Positions 1-6,729 of a DNA stretch of 35,702 nucleotides are shown here, in pieces. Source of the stretch: an uncultured Eubacteriales bacterium. Its GTDB lineage: Bacteria > Bacillota > Clostridia > Lachnospirales > Lachnospiraceae. The stretch is taken from positions 75,296 through 110,997 of the forward strand of contig CASDTX010000035.1 in the NCBI GenBank assembly GCA_949283695.1, in the 5' to 3' direction. The position numbers and the translations under genes were made by a program. The notes under the pieces are model-generated. The model was given only the letters and a program-made list of their open reading frames with translations, did no database searches and was not told where the DNA came from. Position 1 is the stretch's first letter, and each line of letters begins with the position of its first letter.

Positions 1-1
1 G

Positions 2-2401
2 AAAGAGGATATCGAAGGAATCTCCGGCGATATCTGTAATTCCGTGACCATCTCCACCCTCCACGGATGTCCTCCGCAGGAGATTGAGCGGATCGCCATG
101 TACCTGATCACGGAGAAAGGATTCCACACATTCATCAAGTGCAATCCCACACTCCTGGGATACGAATTCGCGAGAAAGACCATGGACGACATGGGATATG
201 ATTATGTGGCGTTCGGCGACTTCCATTTCAAGGATGATCTGCAGTGGGAGGACGCGGTTCCTATGCTGACCAGACTGATGGCAGTCTGCGCAGAGAGAAA
301 TCTGGAATTCGGCGTGAAGATCACAAATACGTTCCCGGTAGATGTGAAGCAGAACGAGCTTCCCAGCGAGGAGATGTACATGTCCGGAAAATCCCTGTAT
401 CCGCTGTCCATTTCCCTGGCTGCGAAACTGGCGAAAGAATTCGGCGGAAAGCTGCGCATTTCCTATTCCGGCGGTGCGGATTACCACAATATCAAAGGCA
501 TTGTAGAGGCCGGCATCTGGCCGGTGACAGTAGCGACTACACTGCTGAAACCGGGCGGATATGACCGTATGGCACAGATGGCAGCATTGCTGGAAAAAGA
601 AAATGATGTATTCACAGGCGTCAGTGTGGAAGGATCCGCGAAGCTTGCAGAAGATGCGAGAACAAATCCGCATCACGTGAAGGCAGTGAAGCCGCTTCCG
701 TCCAGGAAGATGAAGAAACAGGTGCCGCTGCTTGACTGTTTTACAGCACCGTGTAAAGAAGGATGTCCCATCCATCAGGATATCACGGCATATCTGCAGC
801 TCGTGAATGCAGGAAAATATGAGGAAGCACTGGAAGTCATCACAGAGAAGAACCCGCTTCCGTTTATCACGGGAACCATCTGCGCACATGCATGTATGGG
901 CAAATGTACCCGGAATTTCTATGAAGAGCCGGTACATATCCGTGGTATGAAGCTGATCGCGGCAGAGAACGGATACGACGCTTACATGGAGAAACTGACG
1001 GCTCCGGCTGTGACAAGATCAGGCAAAGCGGCAGTCATCGGCGGCGGCCCGGCAGGTATGGCGGCAGCGTACTTCTTAAGAAGAGCAGGTATGGAAGTGA
1101 CACTCTTTGAGAAGAACGACGCTCTCGGCGGTGTGGTACGCCACGTGATCCCGGAGTTCCGTATCCCGGGCGGATCGATCGATAAAGACGCGGCTCTCCT
1201 TGAGAAGATGGGCGTGAACATCTGTCTGAACTCTGAGATCAAAGAGATCAGTATGCTCAAAAATGCAGGATACACGGCAGTGATTGTGGCGGTTGGCGCA
1301 TCCGAACCCGGAGTGCTCCGTCTGGAAAAGGGCGAGCCGGTCAACGCGCTTGCATTCCTTGCGGACTATAAGGCAAATGACGGAGACCTGGATATCGGTA
1401 AGAATGTGGTCATTATCGGCGGCGGCAATACGGCGATGGATACAGCCAGAGCGGCGAAGCGTACCAAAGGCGTGGAACATTCCTACCTGGTATACAGAAG
1501 GACAAAACGCTACATGCCGGCAGACGAAGAAGAACTGGAAATGGCAGTGGAAGACGGCGTAGAGTTCATGGAACTGTTAGCACCGGTGAAGCTGGAAGAC
1601 GGCAGGCTGCTCTGTAAAGTTATGAAGCTGGGCGATTTCGACGCATCCGGCAGAAGAGGCGTTGTAGAGACAGACGAAGAGATAGAGATCCCGGCGGATA
1701 CCGTGATCGCGGCAGTTGGGGAAAGAGTTCCGACAGGCTTCTATGAGGCGAACGGAATCCACGTAAATGAAAGAGGACGTGCGCTTGTCAATGAAGAGAC
1801 CTGCGAGACGAATCTGGCGGGCGTCTACGTAGTGGGAGACGGCCTGGGCGGCCCGGCTACCGTAGTCGAGGGCATCCGTGACGGACGGAAAGCAGCGGAG
1901 GCTGTGATCGGCGAACCGCTGGTGAAAGATATTCCGTCTGCGACTGACGAGGAAAAGATCTACGGCAAACGCGGAAATCTGGCGGACAGGAAGGAAGGCA
2001 GCGAAGAGACAAATCGTTGTCTCGGATGCTCCGGCATCTGCGAGAATTGTGTGGAAGTATGTCCCAACCGGGCAAACATCTCGATCCGGGTTCCGGGTAT
2101 GGAGAAACACCAGATCATCCATGTGGACTACATGTGCAACGAGTGCGGCAACTGCAAGAGCTTCTGTCCGTACGAGAGCGCGCCGTACCTGGATAAGTTT
2201 ACCCTCTTCGCAGATGAAAAGGACATGGAAGACAGCAAGAATCAGGGATTCACAGTTCTTGATCAAGATGCGGTGAAGTGCAAGGTCCGTTTCTTCGGAG
2301 AGACTTACGTATGGACCAAGGGCGAAGAGACAAGGATACCGGAAGGGCTGCTTAAACTGATGGAGACAGTCTGCAGGGACTATCCATATCTGTTGAGATA
2401 A
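2..2401 (+). CDS. ygfK: YgfK-type putative selenate reductase / FAD-Fe-S oxidoreductase subunit (5' partial)
   Basis: The reading frame is open from base 2, so the start lies upstream; 799 residues are visible and YgfK proteins usually have about 1000. The first ~210 visible residues resemble the dihydroorotate-dehydrogenase-like part of the family. A GltD-like NAD(P)H oxidoreductase module follows: an N-terminal cysteine region (CFTAPCKEGCPIHQD), an FAD-binding GGGPAGMAAA motif, a second nucleotide-binding IIGGGNTAMDTA motif and the C-terminal FAD motif VVGDGLGGPATVVEG. Near the C-terminus are two ferredoxin-type cysteine clusters (CLGCSGICENCVEVCP and CNECGNCKSFCP). In this gene neighbourhood YgfK is thought to pass electrons between a pyridine nucleotide and the molybdenum hydroxylase; that role is inferred from context. 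The family name is well supported, the selenate activity is not. Confidence 0.9.
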   Translation, partial: KEDIEGISGDICNSVTISTLHGCPPQEIERIAMYLITEKGFHTFIKCNPTLLGYEFARKTMDDMGYDYVAFGDFHFKDDLQWEDAVPMLTRLMAVCAERNLEFGVKITNTFPVDVKQNELPSEEMYMSGKSLYPLSISLAAKLAKEFGGKLRISYSGGADYHNIKGIVEAGIWPVTVATTLLKPGGYDRMAQMAALLEKENDVFTGVSVEGSAKLAEDARTNPHHVKAVKPLPSRKMKKQVPLLDCFTAPCKEGCPIHQDITAYLQLVNAGKYEEALEVITEKNPLPFITGTICAHACMGKCTRNFYEEPVHIRGMKLIAAENGYDAYMEKLTAPAVTRSGKAAVIGGGPAGMAAAYFLRRAGMEVTLFEKNDALGGVVRHVIPEFRIPGGSIDKDAALLEKMGVNICLNSEIKEISMLKNAGYTAVIVAVGASEPGVLRLEKGEPVNALAFLADYKANDGDLDIGKNVVIIGGGNTAMDTARAAKRTKGVEHSYLVYRRTKRYMPADEEELEMAVEDGVEFMELLAPVKLEDGRLLCKVMKLGDFDASGRRGVVETDEEIEIPADTVIAAVGERVPTGFYEANGIHVNERGRALVNEETCETNLAGVYVVGDGLGGPATVVEGIRDGRKAAEAVIGEPLVKDIPSATDEEKIYGKRGNLADRKEGSEETNRCLGCSGICENCVEVCPNRANISIRVPGMEKHQIIHVDYMCNECGNCKSFCPYESAPYLDKFTLFADEKDMEDSKNQGFTVLDQDAVKCKVRFFGETYVWTKGEETRIPEGLLKLMETVCRDYPYLLR

Positions 2402-2416
2402 AATTTAATGGACATA

Positions 2417-2494
2417 CAGCTCAGCCATGCATACAGCCGCCCGCAGGATCGTGCGAGCACGTCCTGCATCTGCGTCTGATGCATGGCTGAACTG
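2417..2494 (+). promoter_or_regulatory. Nested stem-loop between ygfK and the hydantoinase gene
   Basis: A 16-nt arm at 2417-2432 pairs with 2479-2494 with a single mismatch (core CAGCCATGCAT / ATGCATGGCTG). Inside it, GCAGGATCGTGC (2443-2454) pairs with GCACGTCCTGC (2457-2467). No T-run follows, so it does not look like a simple terminator. It fills most of the 106-bp gap and ends 13 bases before the hydantoinase start codon, where it could mask or expose the ribosome binding site, or act as an mRNA processing or stability element. Function is inferred from position only. Confidence 0.55.
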
Positions 2495-2507
2495 GAAGGA
2501 GGGCATA

Positions 2508-3875
2508 ATGAAGCGATTGTTTAAAGGTGGAACGGTGATCAGCGGTGAGGGAATGAGAAAGGTGGACCTTCTTGTGAAGGGGGAGAAGATTCTTGCAATC
2601 GGCGAGAATCTGGAGTTTCGGGACGCGGAAGTGGTGGATGTGCGGGGGAAGCTTCTTTTCCCCGGATTTATCGATGCGCACACGCACATGGCGCTGGAGG
2701 TGTGCAATACTGTGACTGCGGACGGATTCAACACCGGGACGAAGGCAGAATTGGCCGGCGGAACGACCTGTATCGTGGATTACGCGACCCAGTATCCGGG
2801 TGAGAGCCTGCGGAAGGGGCTCGATAACTGGCATAAAAAGGCAGATGGACAGTCTTCCTGTGACTATGCATTCCACCTGGCAATCACGGATTGGAATGAA
2901 GAGATCAGCCGGGAGCTGGGCGAGATCGCAGCAAAAGAGACAATGTCCTTCAAGCTCTATATGACTTATGACACGATGGTGGATGATGAGACGATGTATG
3001 AGATTCTCTCCAGACTGAAAGAACTGGGGGGGATCGCGGGCGTGCACTGTGAGAACCATGGAATCATCCAGGCTCGCCTGAAACAAGTGGAGAAGAAGAA
3101 AGGGGACCGAAAGGACGTCTCCGATTACCCCTGGACCCGTCCTAAGGAAGCCGAGGCAGAGGCCGTGCACCGCCTGCTCGCCATCGCGAAATGTGTGGAT
3201 ACTCCGGTGATCATCGTTCATTTGAGCACCGCGGCGGGATACCGTGAGATCCTGCGGGCGAGAGAATCCGGGCAGATCGTCTATGTGGAGACATGCCCCC
3301 AGTATCTTGTGATGGATGAGGAGAAATATTCCCTTCCCGCTGAGGAGGCGAGACATTATATGATCGCGCCGCCTCTCCGCAGAAGGAAGAATCAGGACGT
3401 GCTCTGGCAGGCATTGAAAGAAGGCAGGATCCAGACGATCGCCACGGATCACTGCAGCTTTACCAAAGAACAGAAAATGGCAGGGGCAGAAGATTTCTCT
3501 AAGACACCCTGCGGCATGCCCGGCGCGGAAGAACGTCCGGCGCTGATCTGGCAGTTCGGCATCAATGAAGGCCGGATCACTCCGGAGCAGATGTGTGCGT
3601 ATCTGGCCGAAAATCCGGCGAAGCTCTACCACCTCTATCCGTGGAAAGGTGCCTTGATACCCGGAGCGGACGCGGATATTGTGGTCTGGAATCCGGATAC
3701 AGAGTGGACCCTGAGCGCAGAGACACAGCAGTCTGCATGTGATTATTGCCCTATGGAAGGAACGAAGATCCGGGGCAGGGCAGAGCAGGTATATTTAAGA
3801 GGAATTCTGGCCGCTGAAAATGGCAAAGTACTTGTGGAGAATGCCGGAGTTTATGTCCGGCACGGCGCAGAGTAA
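2508..3875 (+). CDS. hydA: Dihydropyrimidinase / D-hydantoinase family amidohydrolase
   Basis: A 455-residue cyclic amidohydrolase that opens hydantoin- or dihydropyrimidine-type rings. The binuclear metal site is visible in order: HxH in DAHTHM (H58, H60), the lysine expected to be carboxylated in SFKLYMTYD (K149), a histidine in GVHCENHG (H180), one in VHLSTAAG (H238) and the aspartate in ATDHCSF (D314). The frame is open further upstream, but ATG 2508 is chosen because GGAGG lies just before it and MKRLFKGGTVISG is the usual family N-terminus. It sits between ygfK and yqeC, the usual place for such an enzyme in selenium-dependent molybdenum hydroxylase clusters, and probably acts in purine or heterocycle breakdown. 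The exact substrate cannot be read from sequence. Confidence 0.9.
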   Translation: MKRLFKGGTVISGEGMRKVDLLVKGEKILAIGENLEFRDAEVVDVRGKLLFPGFIDAHTHMALEVCNTVTADGFNTGTKAELAGGTTCIVDYATQYPGESLRKGLDNWHKKADGQSSCDYAFHLAITDWNEEISRELGEIAAKETMSFKLYMTYDTMVDDETMYEILSRLKELGGIAGVHCENHGIIQARLKQVEKKKGDRKDVSDYPWTRPKEAEAEAVHRLLAIAKCVDTPVIIVHLSTAAGYREILRARESGQIVYVETCPQYLVMDEEKYSLPAEEARHYMIAPPLRRRKNQDVLWQALKEGRIQTIATDHCSFTKEQKMAGAEDFSKTPCGMPGAEERPALIWQFGINEGRITPEQMCAYLAENPAKLYHLYPWKGALIPGADADIVVWNPDTEWTLSAETQQSACDYCPMEGTKIRGRAEQVYLRGILAAENGKVLVENAGVYVRHGAE

Positions 3876-4651
3876 TGATATGGAAGTATAGAGAAGGTGT
3901 CCTGTGCGAAGCGCAGACGCTCAGAGAAACGCTGGAAAAGTCTGCTGGAAAAACTTTGGGGGAGACTTTGGATGCAGGGCGGACAGCGCCTGTCATCTCG
4001 GTTGTAGGAGCGGGAGGCAAGACGACCGTGCTGCACCGGCTGGCAGATGAGTATATCCGCACCGGCAAGAACGTGATTATCACGACGACGACGCATATCG
4101 TGGACGAGAGAGAGGAATACTTTCTTTCAGATCCATCGGTGGAAAAGATCGAACAATATTTAGAACACTTCCGCCAGGTGTGGGCAGGCATGCCCGCTCC
4201 CGGCGGGAAATTAAAAGGGCTTGAAGAAGCTGTGTTCAGGGAAATTCTGAAATGGGGTCTGCCGGTACTCATTGAGGCGGACGGGGCAAGGCGGCTGCCG
4301 CTCAAAGTCCCTGCCGGACATGAGCCTGTGATACCGGAGGAGACGACCCATGTACTGTCCGTATATGGGCTGGATGCGGTCGGCCGTTCCTTGGAGGAAG
4401 TATGTTTCCGAAAGGAGCTGGCATACTCTTTGCTGAACAAGAATGATATTGACACGGTCACGGCGGAGGATCTTGCATTCCTTGCAGCGTCGGAGCAGGG
4501 CGGGAAGAAGAAATGTCCCGAAAGCGCCGCGTACACGGTTATTTTGAATAAAGCAGATGATCCGGTCCGAAGAGAACAGGCTCTTGCGATCTGCAGGATG
4601 CTGGAGGCGAAGGGCATACCGGACGTGATCGTCACCTCTTTTGCGGCGTGA
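3875..4651 (+). CDS. yqeC: Selenium cofactor biosynthesis protein YqeC
   Basis: A 258-residue P-loop protein with the glycine-rich nucleotide-binding motif VVGAGGKTT at residues 43-51, followed by an ITTTTH segment typical of YqeC. The family is required for the selenium-dependent form of molybdenum hydroxylases; its chemical step is not firmly settled. The ATG overlaps the TAA of the upstream hydantoinase gene by one base (TAATG), which implies translational coupling. The next gene begins 40 bases after the stop. The length agrees with the family. Confidence 0.88.
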   Translation: MIWKYREGVLCEAQTLRETLEKSAGKTLGETLDAGRTAPVISVVGAGGKTTVLHRLADEYIRTGKNVIITTTTHIVDEREEYFLSDPSVEKIEQYLEHFRQVWAGMPAPGGKLKGLEEAVFREILKWGLPVLIEADGARRLPLKVPAGHEPVIPEETTHVLSVYGLDAVGRSLEEVCFRKELAYSLLNKNDIDTVTAEDLAFLAASEQGGKKKCPESAAYTVILNKADDPVRREQALAICRMLEAKGIPDVIVTSFAA

Positions 4652-4691
4652 AACCGTACCGCAGGAGGAATCAGGCAGGAAGGACAATGGC

Positions 4692-6086
4692 ATGAAGATA
4701 TTGATCAAAGGTGCGGGGGACCTTGCTACGGGGATTGCTTCCCGGCTCTACGGGGCAGGACATCAGATCCTGATGACCGAAATCAGCGAGCCCCTTACAG
4801 TGAGACGGACAGTGGCTCTGTCGCGGGCTGTCTACGAGAAGGCAGCGAAAGTAGAAGAGATGGGGGCCTTCCGCGCGGATACAAGAGGAGAAGCGGAGCA
4901 TATCCTTATGCGGGGAGAGATCCCGGTGATGGTGGATCCGGAGGCTGCGTGCCGGTGCTGGTACGAACCGGACGTGGTCATCGATGCGATCCTTGCGAAG
5001 AAGAATCTCGGCACAGTGGTCACGGACGCACCCTTTGTCATTGGTGTGGGCCCCGGGTTTACAGCCGGGAAGGACTGTCATTGTGTAATTGAGACTAAGA
5101 GAGGGCATACCCTGGGAAATATCATCTGGAAGGGCAGTGCGATTCCCAATACCGGGGTGCCCGGCAATGTGGGCGGTTATACAACGGAGCGTCTCATACG
5201 TGCGTCTGCCGGCGGCATCATGGAGCCCCGGGTGCAGATCGGCGATCTGGTAGAGAAAGGGCAGGTTGTGGCAGTGACAGGCGGACAGCCGGTGTATGCG
5301 CAGATGCCGGGGGTTGTCAGAGGGATGCTGCAGGAAGGCGTCTTCGTGAAAGAGGGATTAAAGATCGGTGATATTGACGCGCGGGCAGAGATCTCTCATT
5401 GCTATACGATCTCAGATAAGGCGCGGGCGATCGGCGGCGGGGCGCTGGAGGCAGTGATGAGCTTCGAGCGGATGCAGGGCCGATACGCCATCGTCGTACT
5501 GGCCGCGGGCGCGGGCGTGCGGTTTGGCGGAAACAAGCTGCATGCGTTGGCGGACGGGATTCCCCTGTATGAGAAGATGCTGCAGAATGTGCAGGCCTTT
5601 TCTTCCTTCCCATCCTTTCTTGTGACCGGGGATGAGAAGATCGCGGCAGAAGCAAATCAGCGTGGGATCACCGTGGTGCGGAATGACCGGCCGGAAGAAG
5701 GCATCAGCTTATCGCTCCGGTTAGGGCTTGAAGCAGCGCTGCAGAGTACTGCCGGGAACGGCAGGAGTTCTGCTTCCGGTGAGCAGATGCTTCGTGGGAT
5801 CCTCTTTTCCGTATGTGATCAGCCGAGGCTTACGATTTCCACCATGCAGCGGATCTTTCATACAGCTGTGCTTCATCCCGGAAGTATCGTCTGTGCGGGA
5901 CATGACGGCAGAGGCGGCAATCCTGTGCTCTGGGACCGCAGGTATTTCTCAGAGCTGATGGGGCTCTCGGGGGATGTGGGCGGCAGACAGATCATGGATC
6001 GATACAGAGAAAACGTACGTATTGTGGAGACGGATGAAAGAGAATTAAACGACGTGGACTGTCAGGAGGACATGGCGTTGATATAG
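4692..6086 (+). CDS. yqeB: Fusion of YqeB (selenium-dependent Mo hydroxylase system protein) with a MocA/YgfJ-type nucleotidyltransferase
   Basis: A 464-residue protein made of two modules. Residues 1 to about 255 match the YqeB/EF2563 family, starting MKILIKGAGDLATG with a Rossmann-like N-terminus. From about residue 263 comes a MocA-like molybdenum-cofactor nucleotidyltransferase: VVLAAGAGVRFGGNK is the NTP-binding signature, and SVCDQPRLT, GNPVLWD, GDVGGRQIM and DVDCQEDM follow in family order. ATG 4692 is preferred over an upstream in-frame TTG at 4641 because AGGAAGG precedes it and the family N-terminus begins there. Many genomes carry these as two genes. The fusion suggests cytidylylation of molybdopterin and the selenium-related maturation step are physically coupled. 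The N-terminal module's chemistry is unknown. Confidence 0.88.
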   Translation: MKILIKGAGDLATGIASRLYGAGHQILMTEISEPLTVRRTVALSRAVYEKAAKVEEMGAFRADTRGEAEHILMRGEIPVMVDPEAACRCWYEPDVVIDAILAKKNLGTVVTDAPFVIGVGPGFTAGKDCHCVIETKRGHTLGNIIWKGSAIPNTGVPGNVGGYTTERLIRASAGGIMEPRVQIGDLVEKGQVVAVTGGQPVYAQMPGVVRGMLQEGVFVKEGLKIGDIDARAEISHCYTISDKARAIGGGALEAVMSFERMQGRYAIVVLAAGAGVRFGGNKLHALADGIPLYEKMLQNVQAFSSFPSFLVTGDEKIAAEANQRGITVVRNDRPEEGISLSLRLGLEAALQSTAGNGRSSASGEQMLRGILFSVCDQPRLTISTMQRIFHTAVLHPGSIVCAGHDGRGGNPVLWDRRYFSELMGLSGDVGGRQIMDRYRENVRIVETDERELNDVDCQEDMALI

Positions 6087-6167
6087 AAGAGGCAGTGTGC
6101 CTCGCGGGAAAAATAAGAAACGGCAAATGATAAAAAACAGGAAAATATAAGAAAAAGGAGAAGGAAG

Positions 6168-6710
6168 ATGGCTCAGAAACGCAAGAAAAGGGTGGCTGTT
6201 GTGCAGTGCTCGGGCGGAAGCTGCACGCAGACAGAACTTCCGCGGGAATCTTATGGTTCTGACTGTATCCAGGCGGTCAAAGAGCACCCGGAAGGAATCT
6301 TAAAGTGCAGATGGGGATGCATCGGACTCGGAAGCTGTGTGTCGGCATGCAGGCTGGGAGCATTACATATCGGGAGCCGGGGCACGGCTGAGGCGGACTG
6401 GGAGAAGTGTGTCGGCTGCGGGCTGTGTGTGAAGGCCTGTCCCATGCACTTGATCCGCCTCACGGAACCGGAGTACAACATCTATCCCGCCTGTGTGAAT
6501 GAGGATGCAGGAGCGAAGACGCGGAAAGACTGCCAGACGGGATGTATCGGGTGCGGCATCTGTGTGAAAGCCTGCCCGATGCAGGCAATCAGCATTGTGG
6601 ATTATCATGCGGTGATCGACGAAGAAAAGTGTATCGCCTGTGGGATGTGTGCGGTGAAATGTCCCCGGGGCGTGATACGGGATCAGAACGGGATTCTGAC
6701 AGTTTCGTAA
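6168..6710 (+). CDS. 4Fe-4S polyferredoxin (RnfB-like cysteine modules)
   Basis: A 180-residue cysteine-rich protein. An N-terminal segment has scattered cysteines (CSGGSC, CRWGCIGLGSC, CRLGAL). It is followed by three canonical ferredoxin clusters: CVGCGLCVKACP, CIGCGICVKACP and CIACGMCAVKCP. The arrangement resembles the C-terminal part of RnfB without a membrane anchor, so it should be a soluble electron carrier. It starts at an ATG preceded by GGAGAAGGAAG and lies 19 bases upstream of the xanthine dehydrogenase gene, so it is likely its electron acceptor. This partner role is inferred from adjacency and from the missing FAD domain of the dehydrogenase. Confidence 0.88.
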   Translation: MAQKRKKRVAVVQCSGGSCTQTELPRESYGSDCIQAVKEHPEGILKCRWGCIGLGSCVSACRLGALHIGSRGTAEADWEKCVGCGLCVKACPMHLIRLTEPEYNIYPACVNEDAGAKTRKDCQTGCIGCGICVKACPMQAISIVDYHAVIDEEKCIACGMCAVKCPRGVIRDQNGILTVS

Positions 6711-6729
6711 AGGAAAGGCAGGAGAAGAG

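Noticed and set aside
2417-2494. Possible molybdenum cofactor (Moco) riboswitch
   Set aside because: It is a simple nested hairpin without the multi-stem arrangement I associate with the Moco motif, so I list it only as a structured element.
2421-3632. Long minus-strand open frame (over 400 codons) opposite the hydantoinase gene
   Set aside because: No recognisable domain, no ribosome site, and it mirrors a well-supported plus-strand gene; it is a by-product of codon use.
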